64,000 bases of DNA from Tretioscincus oriximinensis (GCA_022410635.1 JAJVDF010000452.1:355247-419246), one strand, 5' to 3'. Counted from the stretch's first letter, positions 12,056-24,620 are shown. Notes: generated from the letters alone by a model not told the origin. Made by a program: numbers and translations.

Positions 12056-13889
12056 AGCAATTGGATGGCTGCTTTCATTCCGGCAATGTTGAGGGAGGCT
12101 TGGGAGCTCTCTTGGCTATCTCCTTCACTTTAAACTGGCGAGTTGTGGCTCCAGAGTGAAAGGGACAGCCACGTGAGATCTTAATCCTGATTCAAAGATA
12201 TCAGAAAAATGGCACCTTCGAGACGTGGGTGATGCATGGTATTCATATTTTGACAATATTCTGAAGTTCTTCATGACTTTTTTTTAATTACCAGTGAGAA
12301 AAGCTGTTCTTTCCAAAACACACATGAAATAAAAGGAAAGCAACATCCCAAAAGAACAGTGAAATATAGTAAGCGTGTGGAAACGATGTACCAATTATAG
12401 CTACTAACTGAACATTTATAGTTAACTGGAAGGAACTTGAGTCTTTCAGGCATGTCTGCAAGCTTTTACTGAGTGAATTTTATTGCGAAATAATGAGGGA
12501 AACATATCTGCAGTCCACAGATCCCTGTGAATAAATTTTATTTTTTACAATTTTGCTTTAGAGAATTTTAGGTTTTCTGTTAACAACATTTCAAGAGAGA
12601 AGTGACAAGCTGCAAAGCAGGTACCACCAGATAAACTTTGTAAAATACACTTCTGTTTCAAGTTGCCCATTAGAACAGGCAATGTAGATGATAGGGCACA
12701 GGTTGAACCAGTAATAGGTAAAAAACAATAGAAGACCGCAGTTGTAAGCAAATCTACATGAAAATTATGCTGTGGCCAGACAGGTCCCCAAACTCAAAAT
12801 TATCCTGTCACTGTATTTGGATTGCAATATGTATAGAGATGAAATCTGGGAATAATATGCAGAGAAAGCCCCAAATCCACCTTTCTCAAAATAGTGATAC
12901 TTCTTACCTTTTCTGTGGCCAACTTGTTTGAAATGTCTTAAAACAGGCTAAAAAAGCACTTGGGGCTGGGAACTGCACAGCTCTGGATGTTACACTTCAA
13001 CAGAATATCTGCAAATACCAACCATGTTGTCACAGAAGCAAGCAGCAGTCAACTTAAGAGCCGGAACTTGATTTCCAGGATTTTGCTCTGCCATCTGACT
13101 GAGAAGATGAGAAGTAATTGTGAGCTATAGGCAACGTCCCACATTTTCCTCTTGCCATCTGGTAGAAGCCTTGACCTTAGTGAAAATAGTTATGCATGTA
13201 CTAGTCAAACCTAAGTTAAAATATGCGATAATGAAAGGAAAAACTATGTGCCAAAAATGTGGTGGAAAGCTTTTCACTTTTTAAAAAATAGCTGTACTTT
13301 TGGCTAACATTGCTGCCTATTTGTTTAAGTGGAATTTAAACAATCAGCAACCTTTGGACATTTCCGCACTGGCCAGCCTTCTTTCAGATTGTACCCTAGA
13401 ATAGAGATCTGCTACCCATGTGTTATTGTGCACTATAGCAGGTTCCAGCTGAATTCTGTTCATTAACTTGCATAATTTTAAACCAAACATTTGTCAAGAG
13501 ATTGCTGTTTATCAATGAAAATTAAAAATCAAAATGTTGATGGTCATTTTGCTGAATTTTCTATCTCCTCTGTGCTAATGAAATGTTTCAATGAAAATAA
13601 TTACAACAAATGTTGTAGTATGCTGAAGTCTTTAGGGCTACTTTCTTCAAAACAACAACAAGAAGAACAATGATAATAACTTACAGGTAGTGATCATTTT
13701 AATGCTTTCAACCATGTATTTCTTGAAGGATTTTTCCATAAATTATATTATACTTTCTTCTTGTTCTTATATTCTAATCTAGTTGTTTTAAAGATAATTA
13801 TAATAACTAATGATGGTGGGAAAATGTAATGTCTACACAGAAATGTCAAATGTGTGTGTGTTTAAGACAGAGGTGACACCTGGAATGAT
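12056..13889. other. No gene recognised
   Basis: Unique sequence with no supportable coding region or repeat family. The frames present are under 70 codons and unconvincing. Confidence 0.5.
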
Positions 13890-13959
13890 TCACCTCATCT
13901 CTCATTTGATGTTTCTGTATGGATTCCATATGATTCCACCACCATATTAATATGGTAGA

Positions 13960-14110
13960 CCACTGTGTCATGAAGGGTCTTTTTGGCTAAGAGATACAGA
14001 AATGGTTTGACATTGTCTAATTTCAGGGGAAAGCTGGGGATCGAAACAAAGCCCCTCAGCTTTCCAGGCACTCTTCATATCCCAGTATGCCTAATTATGA
14101 AACCACATCA
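13960..14110. repeat. Possible RTE/BovB-like or SINE fragment
   Basis: It contains ACAGAAATGGTTTGACATTG, then GGGATCGAAACAAAGCCCC and TTTCCAGGCACTC. The order resembles the end of the BovB/RTE-derived module followed by a tRNA-like GATCGAA block seen in reptile SINEs. Degraded and tentatively assigned. Confidence 0.3.
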
Positions 14111-15334
14111 AAGAAACTGGTGCGAGTTTTAGGGTCACTGCAGAGACTATCTATACCAGTGCCATCATGCAAATGGCATTGGACTAGAATCCATATCAAG
14201 TCATAGTCCAAACCAATGCCCCCTCCACATGATAGGTTAAAAACTGCAATGGTTTCAAAATCTGGAATATCCCAATTGCGGGTCCTTGTATATATACACT
14301 CATACTTTCACAACAAACCTTGGGAAAAGGTGCATTCCTATGCATCAACTTGCACATCTTTCTGGGCCTCCTCTCAGTGCCTTCTTGTGATTGGCTTACT
14401 TTCCCTATGATCTTACATCTTCTCACAATATCCTGTCTTCTCCCATTTCTGAGTGGCAAACAGAAGCTCGAGAACAGGAATACAGAGAACTTACAAGGAG
14501 AGTTGCAATGATTTCTGAAAAAAAATGACTATCAGGATAATCTGGGACCATGGACATTCTTCCCGAATGGATCACTGAAATTCCATTAGCACGTGGGCAG
14601 ATACATGCATGATGTTATGGTAGGAAAACCTTGTGTGCTGCAGTCCAAGCATTACAGATCCACTAGCATGTATCATAGCAAAGAAGTGCAGAAAGACTTA
14701 AAGTTTCACAATCCTTGTGTGAGTAAATCAATCTGATTAGGCTTAAATACCCTTGTCTTAATCGGTAAAAAATTAAATGCTCTTGTTGTACCTCAGTCTT
14801 TAAATATTATTGGAAAACAAACTGCAACAAATGTGTGCAATAGGCAGAAAGGTTTTTAGTCCTCCAAACTAAATAAATTTTGTAGCTACCCAGTTTCACA
14901 AAGTAAAGTGGCCACACAGCTGAGTAAACATTGTGAAGAAGTGATGAAATAATCAAAAGTCAGATGCAGTTATTTAAGCTTAAAACTATTTATGTTCATA
15001 TACAAACTGGAGGAATGTTTTAGCCACAAGGCTGTATTTGAGAAAGTCCAGTTCTTATCTCTCACCCATGTGTTTCCTACAATCTTTTTTAAATCCCCCA
15101 AATAGCTCAATTTAAAAATTTTTAGTGTCTCTGAAGAGTGGCTCAAAGTCACTCTGAAGCAAATCTATTGCCAAGGTTACAGCCTTGGAAACTTCGCCAT
15201 CTATTAAAAATAGCCATAAAAATAAAGTGTATCAAAATGAAGAGGAAAGAATTCTTAAGTGGAAGCTGGTACTTATTGACCAAAAACAGATTGCACAAAT
15301 GGCAGAAAATGAAAACTGAAATATCGTTGTAACT
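14111..15334. other. No gene recognised
   Basis: Mixed unique sequence. Overlapping frames at 14196-14511 on both strands look like chance. No repeat family identified. Confidence 0.5.
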
Positions 15335-15965
15335 ATAAGAACATAAGAGGAGCCATGCTGAATTGGGCCAGAGCCCATCTAGTCCAACATTCTGTCTCAC
15401 ACAGAAGCAATATCTTCACTTGTTCTCGACTCCCTGTAGATGATATTTCAGGAGTACTGCCTGTTGCTCCATCCCAAAAGCAGCATCAAATGATCCACCC
15501 TAGTAGCTATTTATACTCTTGGTGTCCATAAACTTGTCTAATCTGTTTTAAAGCTATCCAGGTTGCTAGCTACCATCACCTCTTCTGGAAGTAGAATCAA
15601 CCACCTCTTCAATCAGATCACCTTTCGAGACTGAAAGGGTCCAGACATTGCAGCCTGATTCCATAAGGGGGATGCTCCAGTCCCTTGATCATTTTTGCTT
15701 CCCTTTCCTGCATCTTATCTAGTGCCATGATATCTTTTTTTGAGGTGCGGTGACCAGAATTGTACACAGAAGTCCAAATGTGGCCTCACTTTAGATTTAT
15801 AAAGAGGCAAAATAACACTTGCTGACTTGTTTTCAATTCCTTTCCTTATGATCCCCAACACTGAATTTGATTTTTTTGCTGATGCTGCACACTGGGTTGA
15901 CACCTTCATTGATCTGTCCATCAACACTCCAAGATCCTTTTCCTGCTTGGTCACTCATATGTGCA
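15335..15965 (-). pseudogene. CR1 LINE 3' end with RT C-terminal remnant
   Basis: On the minus strand, 15715-15954 is open and reads QEKDLGVLMDRSMKVS, then ILPLYKSKVRPHLDFCVQFW, the conserved end of CR1 reverse transcriptases. Lower coordinates give the CR1 3' UTR, and the element ends at about 15337 with the reverse complement of CTCTTATGTTCTTATAG. This terminal type also appears at 22810, 25135, 53020, 56580 and 60222. It is 5'-truncated, as is usual for CR1, and is not functional. Confidence 0.88.
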
Positions 15966-16681
15966 CACCTGAATATTGGTGTGGAGCAAACAGCATACTT
16001 CAAATCACACAGCACACTTCAAACAGGTCACTTCAAGTGATCTAGACTAAGAAGGAATAAATCAGGAGGCCTATACTGACCTGACACTAAAGGATGAAGA
16101 TTTTTATTGTGACACATTGGCAAAAAGCCCATTTCTGATTCCTGTTCAGAAAGATGATGAAATGGTTCTAGTCCCAATGCACTGAACTGGTCAAAGTGTC
16201 AATTATGATTTACTGGTGTGAATGCTGAGGAAATAGTCTTAAAATGGTTTCCAGTTGATGTAATCCCCTGCACCCTGCAAACATAGCAGTCCCTGAAGTG
16301 AGCAGCGACCATGATCCTTGAGACTGTTCAAAACTGGACTTCCATCTTCAGTTCTTTGGGGGTGATCACTACTATTCAGTTTTGAAATAAATAAACAAAC
16401 CCAAAGAATATCTAACACACTTAAATACACCATGGTTCTCTGAAAGCTCAATGTACCTCTGAAGATAGAATCACACTGTGCCAAAGACAAAGATGACATC
16501 AGTGAAAGGTTGTTCTTGCAAGTAACGAACGATTTTAAAATTCTGGCATAAAATACAGGCCTCATAGAGGTAGGAAATAGGGAGTCTGTGATCCTCCAGA
16601 TGTCCCTGAACTTCAGTTTCGTCAGCCTAAAAATGTCTCGTTGGACACTATGCTGACTTTCAAGAATTACAGTTTAGACTA
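15966..16681. other. No gene recognised
   Basis: Includes a 108-codon minus-strand frame (16239-16565) that I do not recognise and consider chance. Nothing else supportable. Confidence 0.45.
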
Positions 16682-17000
16682 AGGCTGCGTGCACAGGACA
16701 ATTTACAAACTGCTACAAAACTATATTCCAGAATATAGCAATCGCATGTCCATGCACACCAAACCTGTATATTCTGTCATCAATGCCCAAGTTCCATAAT
16801 ATCACTCACTGATCTCGTGGCAGTGCAGTCCGAGAACTTTTTTTTTACTCACAAAAGCCAATAGAAACAACAACTGTGTTCTTGCTTGTTTTAACATCTT
16901 GCGTCTAATTTGTGCACACGCGTACACATGCAAGAGTACAGGGATCAGCCAAGACGGTAATATCCCAGGAACAGTTTATTCCAGAAAAAATGGCATTTAT
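16682..17000. mobile_element. Possible DNA-transposon/MITE fragment
   Basis: The block from GGCTGCGTGCACAGGACAAT through CTATATTCCAGAATATA is closely matched at 56048-56130 in the same orientation. The outer GGCTGCGTGCAC resembles the termini of other MITEs in this window. Its right boundary is not clear. Confidence 0.45.
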
Positions 17001-18360
17001 TGCGGGTCAACTGCTGAAAAACGCTTAGCATGTGTGCTTGAGTCTTCCTCATAATGCTCTGAATGATGTAGAAAAATGTGTGTGAATAAAGCCTATGTCT
17101 TAAAATGCATTAAGTCCGATTCGCTTCTAGAAAGAGTCCAGGATGGCATATGGACAGTGGGAATCTAATATCCCTTCTGGAACAGAATAAGGCCAATGCA
17201 TTTTGAGCTCAAACATTGTTGTTTTTGCATTATTAAGACACCAATATGTACCTACTTTCACTTAATGATGGTACTCGACACAAGTCACTCCATCCTTTTT
17301 TACCATCTGAAATAATTCTTCTGTTGCTAGTCACAAGTACAACTTGTCCACATGAGAATAGCTAAACTATAATCATGGCTTTATTTGTTCCATGGGATTA
17401 AAAGTTTGATCAGTGATTATACTTTAATTAACTTACTAAAACTGTATGTTGAATTTGTTTCATGGAACTTTAGTTTGCTACAAATGAAATACTTTTGTTC
17501 ACTATAAAAGCTGAACTTCTGTGTAACATATGGTGGGCACACAAAGGACACAATTCAGCCAAACGTAAGCAAAAATTTCCATGGAAGACATAAACACACC
17601 TGGAAATATTCAATTGGGTAACTTAAAATATAAATTGCTATCATAAATATTTACTTTCAAGGTGAATCATTTCTCAGTTTGGAAAATTTTCCAGTGAGCA
17701 CATCAAATGTAGTTAATAAAACAATTGCCAAGAGTTCTATAAATTACTTTTTCTAGTTAAATATAAACTGAAAAGCAACTCTATAATTTTGTCCTCATAT
17801 CATTTGTTTTTATTAGGTCAAAAGGTCAGATTTTAAATAATGAATGTAAACACTTGGCCTTTCAGTATATTTACTGGAGCAAAAAATGTAGTTGATAACT
17901 CTCTAAGACATTATTATGCAGTTGTCTGTCAAAGCATTCAGCAATTCTATTCCCATAAATCACCCCATTATTCAAACTGCGTTAAAAGAAATCTCACACT
18001 TCTTCCCATTTCCTCTAATAGGCAGTTCTCAATTGCAGCAAGGATATACTTGCATAGTGTAGTTCACATTGTTATAATCTGTAACATTAGAAGTGAATAA
18101 CACAGTTTGTCTCCTTTGTGTAAGGAAAAATCACATTAGTGTTGTTCTGGCACATATTTTCAATTTATTTTCAGTCCTGGAGAACTGGACTAAATTAGTT
18201 ATATTTTCTCACTTTAGCTTGGGACAGGAGCAGTGATAAGCAATGTATATGTTGCAGGTCAGGCCCACAACTAGGTCTGGTGCCTGTTTTGTCTGTGGTG
18301 TCCTTCAGTTGGGTCACATGTGCCACTTCATGCCATGTTAGAAGTGACACATCCCTCTAG
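17001..18360. other. No gene recognised
   Basis: AT-rich unique DNA. Frame 17840-18100 is unrecognised and probably chance. Confidence 0.5.
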
Positions 18361-18735
18361 GAAACAAGAAGGCTGCATCCACACGTCAGCTTCCTACTTG
18401 TATGGGAGCAACCTGGAGGCAGCTCCACCAGACTGGATCGTGGCTCATCAGTGCTGATTGTGCTGAAAAGCCCTGTTGTTTAGCATTCTCTCCGAGCGGA
18501 GAAAGGGTGATACAATAGTTGAGCCCTCCAGGGAACTGCTGCCATTGTTGCATGTGCCTCGAGGCTTGGAAGATGTCCACAACTGGGGTGAGAATGTGTG
18601 CAAAGTTGTGTGAGACCAAGCAATCAGGGAGCTCACTTGTGGCTGCTGGGACTGTTATAGAGCATGTCCTGGCTATTGCCATAGCAGCACAGAACTTTTC
18701 ACAAGGAGGTCTCTAGCAGCAGTGCGCAACAATGC
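18361..18735. other. GC-richer island beginning with a MITE-like end
   Basis: The block starts with GGCTGCATCCACACGTCAGC, a terminus-like motif shared with several MITEs here, and is visibly richer in G and C than its surroundings. Overlapping frames exist on both strands (18386-18716) but none resembles a protein I know. It may be a DNA transposon whose other end has decayed. Confidence 0.35.
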
Positions 18736-19143
18736 AGGGGTTACAGGTGGAATGGGGATTGGGTATAGCCCGGTATAGGGTGTAAATGGGCTGAATAGTT
18801 GTGTATTTGGAGGCACCCTAAGTGTTTCCCGAATCCCAGTGTTTCCAAGGCTATGGTCAAAGCTTTAAAATTGTGCCAAATGAGTGAGAGAATGACAATG
18901 ATAGCTTGGAAATCTAACTCCAGTGCCCTTTCTAACAGTTCAGTGCCGGATAGCATCAAATTGGAGCTTTTGCCCCATTTGCTCTCTCTCCACTCTAACA
19001 GGGATCTTGCCACATGTGTCTAGTCAACCCAGACACAAACCACCCTCTTTCAGTGCATTTGGATAAGAGTTGTCACATGTGTAACATACATAATGTGTAA
19101 TGAGGGGGAATGGCCTGAGCCTGCATCACAATGTTCAAACTTA
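18736..19143. other. No gene recognised
   Basis: Two opposed frames of 74 and 90 codons overlap at 18741-19023. Neither resembles a known family. Confidence 0.45.
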
Positions 19144-19461
19144 ACAGTGGCTTGCAAAAGTACTCACCTCTTTTTTTTTACCTATTTTATTTCATTAGAA
19201 ACCTGTGTTTAAGTATTTTTAATCAGATTTGTGTAGAAGTGCAGTGAGAAAAATATATCCAACAAATAAATTTATAGATCAAAAGAAAATAAAAATTGTC
19301 ATGTGCATATGGATTCACACCCTTTGCTATGAAGCCTCTAAACATTTCAGGTGCAAGCAATTACCTTCATAAGTCACATGCTTAGTGAAGTGAAGTCAAC
19401 CTGTGTGGAATCTAAGTTTCACATGGTCTGTCAATGTGTAGGCACCTTTTCTGAAAGGCCC
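19144..19461 (+). mobile_element. Tc1-like DNA transposon, 5' end only
   Basis: Starts with CAGTGGCTTGCAAAAGTA right after TTAA, the inverted-repeat end of a Tc1-like family well known in fish. The following order also matches the recalled 5' non-coding region of that family: TTCACACCCTTTGCTATGAA, CAATTACCTTCA, AAGTCACATG, TCTAAGT-TCACATG, TTTTCTGAAAGGCCCC. The transposase gene and the 3' inverted repeat are absent, because homology stops at about 19461 where CR1-like sequence begins. It is an immobile fragment. Confidence 0.75.
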
Positions 19462-19512
19462 CCAAAGAGAAGACTAAGAAGAGACCCGGTAGCCTTCTAC
19501 AAATATCTCATG
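19462..19512 (+). mobile_element. Short CR1-like fragment
   Basis: AGAAGACTAAGAAGAGACC followed by CTACAAATATCTCATGGGCC resembles the CR1 3' region (an AGAAGACTRAGRGGAGA-type block then CTACAAATATCT). About 50 bases only, joined directly to the Tc1 fragment. Confidence 0.5.
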
Positions 19513-22024
19513 GGCCACGTATGCAGCCTCCAGATTGGCTACTCTTCCCTCCTCTCGTATGTCAGCTCTCAATTTTCACTTCCCCCATGTGAATGTCATA
19601 CAGGTTTATTAATGGAGAAATGTGGACACCTGCTCTACTATCTGTAAAACCCACAGCAACAGGATTTGAACTGAGTGGATTATTGAATTTCCATGAGAAC
19701 GTGAGGTAGATTCTTCAGGAGATACCTACCATAGCAATAATATGCCCCATCCTGATTTATGCTCTATCCTGTATAAATGATGTGTGCTCAGATGGGGTAG
19801 GGACTTCTTTTGTCCTGCATCAGCACAAACTGTAGTAGGAAAGTCATCAAGCCCTTTTCTATCACAATAATATTCCATGCAGAAAGGAAATATAGTTCAA
19901 CCAGATTCTGAAGTTTACACAGACATTCTGGCTTGTAATAGATACCTAAGCATTATCATCTTTTGGAAAGTAGCCAGAAATTGAACCCACAAACCACTTC
20001 TTGCCAGGCAGCATTGAATGTCATTTTATTTTCAAGCTGTGCTCACCAGAGCCTTCAGAGGAAGTGAAACTGATAAGATTAAATCTGGGATACCGTGAGC
20101 CCATTAAGTATTGTATATCTGTTCACAAAATGTCTTGGATTCTCAGGCTATGAAACGTTTCTACGAAAATTTGTATTTCTTTTTTCCTCTGATATTTGAC
20201 CTCACTTGCTAATAATTTTAGCAGACAGAAAGTGGAAGATGGGGGAAGAGAATATTTTTTCTTGATGCTAATCTTCACCAACAGAGACTGAGTGGAATGG
20301 ATTGGTGAAGGAAGTCCCTTGAGTTAAACAGCAATGCCTTTCTGGACTTCAATAGGACTAGGAGAAGAAAGCCATGAGAAGGCAAAAGTGCATCTTGGAT
20401 TTCATGTAGTCAGATTTTAATTGAATAGGATTCATCGGTTGGAAATAAAAAAAAATCCAGGAAGAATGGGAAATCTTAGTAAATGAGATACCGAAACCAC
20501 AAGCCCAAAGAAACCCTGCATGAAAGAGAAAGAGCTGATTCAGTCTGATGTGGATGCCAAGAGCACTCAGTGAAAAGACAGGAAGTGAAAAGGATATGTA
20601 AGGAAATGGAAGAAAGATACATATGTAGGAAGGATTATAGTAGAGAAAGATAAAGTTCAGAATGAAAGAAAAATATGCTCACAATAGACTTTCTGAAACT
20701 ATTCTGGGAATGAAGAAAAAGCACGATCACTTATTTCCTTTTTGTGAAGTTTCAGGTGAGTAGGCCTTCACTTCTGAAGAATGGGCTTTTTTGTTTGTTT
20801 GTTTGTTTCAAAACACTTAATTTTATTTCATCACAATACAATAATAGACATTTTAAAGTATTTCTACAGTGTTTCAATAAGGAAATAAGTTCCCCTTCGC
20901 ATTCCCTCTGCCACCTCCCTCACTCTTGTCTGTGTACGATTTCAATAATCACTAGAGGGTTCATATCATTCAACTTCATTTTCTTTACTTCACTCCTTAT
21001 ATTTGCCCTCAAATAATTCTTTACACTTCTGAAGTTAATCTGGGCTTTTTCAGGACTAAAGCAGACAAAAATGGATTAAGCCTTCCCATCAGGACTGAAG
21101 AAGGTTTTAAAGCAAAACCATTCCTTTGTGTTGCTGTAGCCAAGTCACATAGTCTCAAGTTCTATTATGACAGCCATAATGCAGCGTATACAGAATCCCG
21201 CATTAACTTATATTTTTCCTGTACTATATTTAACCGTGTGTGATACATATTTCTTCCTGCTTACAATTTTCATTAGGTATTATTTCATATTACTTTCTTT
21301 CCTTTTTTCTCCTCAGTTTCCACTGCTGGATTTCCACTGCATTTTATTATTCAGCCTTCAAGACAAAATTCTTTTTTTTTTAATTTGAGCCATGTGCTTA
21401 GTTATGTTTCTAAGTCTGCTTCACACCAAAGGCAGTTTCAAATATCCCTAGTAAAAGAGCCTTCCGTGTAAACTTTGCAGTAACTGTAAGAGAGAAAGAA
21501 CAGCATTGGCAGAGTACAACACTCTAGAAGCTGGGTTTTGGGGAAATCATAACCGAGGCCATGGCCAGACACAGTAAAAACAGGAATTAGTTCTTTCTCT
21601 GTCATATTTACAATCCCAGATTAGTATACCAGGAGTACCTCAGCCAGCTAATCTGAGTCATGAAGAGATTTTAGTTCAGATCAGCCTGTCTGCATTCAAA
21701 TTGATAATACTTATTCAAGATTTGTGGAGGGAAGTATTTTAGTGGTGTCCCATTGTAAAACACTGAAACTCCACCCGGTAGCACAGTTCTGCGATAGATT
21801 CTGGAACAAGGACATTCCATTTATATACTACTTTGGACTACGGCAGATCCCAGTCCCAATCACATCTTTTGTGAACTGGAGGAAGTACAGACCAAAACGG
21901 TACCCTCATCCAAGTTAGCAGTAGACTTCAGGATGAGATTTGTAACAAGTCCAGTATCAGTACACAGATTACAGAGGCATGTAGACAGCATTCCCCCATT
22001 GTCCAATGTAGTATACCAATTTGG
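19513..22024. other. No gene recognised
   Basis: Unique sequence with a (GTTT)n run near 20790-20808 and AT-rich frames at 20744-21388 that are compositional. No repeat family or exon could be supported. Confidence 0.5.
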
Positions 22025-22218
22025 TATAATAGTTAAACTGTCAGATTCTTATCTGGTAGTCCCCCGGTTTGATTCCATAAACTCCTCCAGATAGCCAGCT
22101 GGGTGATCTTGGGCCAGTCACAGCTCTTTAAAATTCTCAGTCCTGCCTACTTTACAGGGTATCTGCTGTGCCCTTTGATTGGCTGACCTGAGCACTTCAG
22201 GTATAGGGTGGGGTTTAA
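22025..22218 (+). mobile_element. tRNA-derived SINE with L2-like tail
   Basis: The order is a degraded tRNA-like head (GGTATAATAGTTAAACTG, later GGTTTGATTCCATAAACTCC as the B-box region), then CAGCTGGGTGATCTTGGGCC and AGTCACAGCTCT, then CTACTTTACAGGGTATCTGC, and finally CAGGTATAGGGTGGGG. This is a typical squamate SINE layout, with a 3' end shared with the local L2-like LINE. It runs directly into a (GAAT)n tail. Copies are at 28678, 42495 and 63700. Confidence 0.8.
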
Positions 22219-22519
22219 GAATGAATGAATGAATGAATGAATGTACGTACGTTATGTACATACATACATACATACATACATACATACATACATACATACA
22301 TACATACATACATACATACATACATACATACATACATACATACNNNNNNNNNNNNNNNNNNNNNNNNNNNNNNNNNNNNNNNNNNNNNNNNNNNNNNNNN
22401 NNNNNNNNNNNNNNNNNNNNNNNNNNNNTACATACATACATACATACATACATACATACATACATACATACATACATACATACATACATACATACATACA
22501 TACATACATACATACATAC
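22219..22519. repeat. (GAAT)n then (TACA)n microsatellite with 85-base gap
   Basis: About six GAAT units are followed from 22256 by a perfect TACA array to 22519. It is interrupted only by an 85-base run of N at 22344-22428, so the true array length is unknown. The tyrosine/histidine/isoleucine or methionine/cysteine frames over it are artefacts. The array grew from the SINE's 3' tail. Confidence 0.97.
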
Positions 22520-22809
22520 TAGGGGAAACCCTTTATAACTGCACTCCAGGAAGTACCACTGGATGTGAACCTACTCTGAAAACGTCCTGACTGGAAACTC
22601 TGAAATCCAGGAACAAATATTCCTAGCCTTCACAGTCTCAGTACTATATCTAACACAATGTGGAGGGAGATGATTTCAATATGGACACTTAGGTGTGTCC
22701 CACCAGTAACCTATTACAGGTTGAGGCATATTACTTGTTCTATGATAGAGCCTAATGAACAGTCACAGAATAAACTGGTGGGGAAAGCAGAAGGAGCCTT
22801 GATGGCTTA
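22520..22809. other. No gene recognised
   Basis: Nothing recognisable between the microsatellite and the next CR1 fragment. Confidence 0.5.
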
Positions 22810-23190
22810 AACCCCCTAGTATGAGAGAAGCCCTGCTGAACTGGTCCAGAATCCATCTAATCCAGCATTCTGTTTCATACTTCATCACTTGCATTAGGGC
22901 AGTCTCAAGCAGAAGGCAAAATCCACACCTGTTCTTGACTTTCTGCAAATGCTATTTTAGGAATACTGCCTGTTTTTCCATCCTAATAGCTATTGATACA
23001 CCTGTCTTTTATGAATTTATCTAATCCTGTCAAAGCTGTCCAGGCTGCTAGCTACAACCAACTCTTCTAGAAGTAAATTACACCAGTGACCCTTTGGGTA
23101 AAAAACCTCCCCATTTTCCCTTGACTCTCCTAACTATTCCACGCATCAGCTTCAAGGAGTGGCCTTTAGCCCTAGAGTGGTCCATCCCAT
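22810..23190 (-). mobile_element. CR1 LINE 3' UTR fragment
   Basis: The plus strand reads AGAAGCCCTGCTGAACTGGT, CATCTAATCCAGCATTCTGT and later CCAGGCTGCTAGCTAC and TAGAAGTAAATTACAC, the reverse complement of a CR1 3' UTR. It matches 53022-53345 and 15335 block by block. No RT is present. Confidence 0.8.
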
Positions 23191-24084
23191 AAGTTTGTTA
23201 CTATGCTTCTATTTATATGCCTTCTTTCCTTTGACCATCTCAATTTTTATGCTTTTAGGATTCTGTGTTTTTATGCCTAATGTCAAGTTAGTATTGCTTG
23301 GGAAGAAAGTTAAAATTACATTAGAGAGATTTATTAAACTTAAATCAACAAGGTGGTATTGTAAACCACAAGTTGTTTTGAGTTCAATGGAGGTTTTCCA
23401 CAAAGCCTTATGCTAAAGTGATTTGTAAGCTGCATATTTGAGCCTCTTTATCCTTCCTTTGAACCAAGTAAGTATTCAAAGGAACAACTTGTTTTCAAAT
23501 TAAAGTCAAGGGAATTCTTTTTTCAATGAAACAAATGAGCAAAACAGAGGAAAATATATAAACGTATAACTTTAGTACTAAACTACATTATCTTCACATT
23601 AACATATGCCATTCTGGAAAGAAAGAAAAACACACAGGAAACTGGTAAATCATTTTAAAGAGAGAAGTAGGGATAAATTTCAAGGATGCTGTGGGAAAGT
23701 TCCCTTAGAAACTGTGAACTCAACTCATATCTTATGTGAGAATTTGCCAGGTTTTGGGCTACCTTCAGATGGTAAGAGGAAAGCAAAGGTCTTGATTGGA
23801 CCCCACAGTTGCTTCTTGCTGTGTCTACCAGATAGTTGGGCAAAATCATGAGACTAGGATGGTCACTTATCTTAATAAACACTTCTTGCTATGATGGTGT
23901 GAAACTTCTGGACACACATCTGCATATGTATGACCACCATTTTTTATCTTATTTAGCCCAAAACACAAATTGTGACCATTTCAAAGATGGTGGATCAAGA
24001 GAGAAATTACCTAGAAAAGGCAAGGCCTATTGTGTGACAATCTTGATTAATTTTCCTGCAATAAAGAAAAAATTCAATATTTAT
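23191..24084. other. No gene recognised
   Basis: Unique sequence. The 146-codon frame that starts at 23836 runs into the L2 tail, so it is not a gene. Confidence 0.5.
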
Positions 24085-24312
24085 TTATTTTATTTATTTA
24101 TACTTTTATACCACCCTATACCCGAAGGTCTCAGGGTGGTTAACAATAAAATCACAATCAACATGTTAAAAACAGCAACATCTAAAAATAGGGAAGAGGT
24201 GGCAGTTTTATCAGCCATAGGCCAGGCCAAAAAGGTGCATCTTCAAGCGTTTTCTGAAAGTGCGCAGAAATGGTGATTGACACACCTCAAGGGGGAGACT
24301 ATTTCAAAGCCT
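24085..24312 (-). mobile_element. L2-like LINE 3' end
   Basis: The plus strand shows TATTTATACTTTTATACC, CACCCTATACCCGAAGGTCT and CAGGGTGGTTAACAATAAAA, then GCATCTTCAAGCGTTTTCTG and TGATTGACACACCTCAAGGG. This is the same 3' UTR seen at 8990-9200 in the same orientation. Confidence 0.85.
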
Positions 24313-24421
24313 GACAAGCGTGGCAATCCCAGAATGGCTCCAGGATAATGCAGCCTTGATTAGATTCTTAAGATGAGAGTTTTATTTTCTAATTTCCCCT
24401 CCCCCATATTGTTATACTTAT

Positions 24422-24620
24422 TAGGCTGACCAGATGACCCCTTTTGAGTGTGTGTGGAAACCCAATTTTGGGGTGCCTCCCAGTTTTTGCTGAGGAAAGT
24501 TTTTTTCAAAAAAAGATTTTTTAAAAATATATATATATAGTTTTTTCCTCAGCAGAAACCGGGAGGCACCCCAAACCTGGGTTTTCACCCCCCCNAAAAA
24601 AGGGTCATTTGGTCAGCCTA
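24422..24620. mobile_element. Palindromic MITE, TAGGCTGACCA ends
   Basis: The left end TAGGCTGACCAGATGACCCC and the right end GGGTCATTTGGTCAGCCTA are inverted copies. The inner parts (GGGGTGCCTCCCAGTTTTTG against CAGAAACCGGGAGGCACCCC) also pair, so nearly the whole 199 bases fold back. The TGACCAGATG terminus resembles a common amniote MITE family. An N at 24595 lies beside a poly-C run. No coding capacity. Confidence 0.8.

Noticed and set aside
22118..22590. Several overlapping frames of 85-131 codons on both strands
   Set aside because: They are translations of the TACA microsatellite and its gap, open in every frame because the repeat has no stops.
23836..24276. 146-codon plus-strand frame
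   Set aside because: Its second half is the antisense of an L2-like LINE tail.
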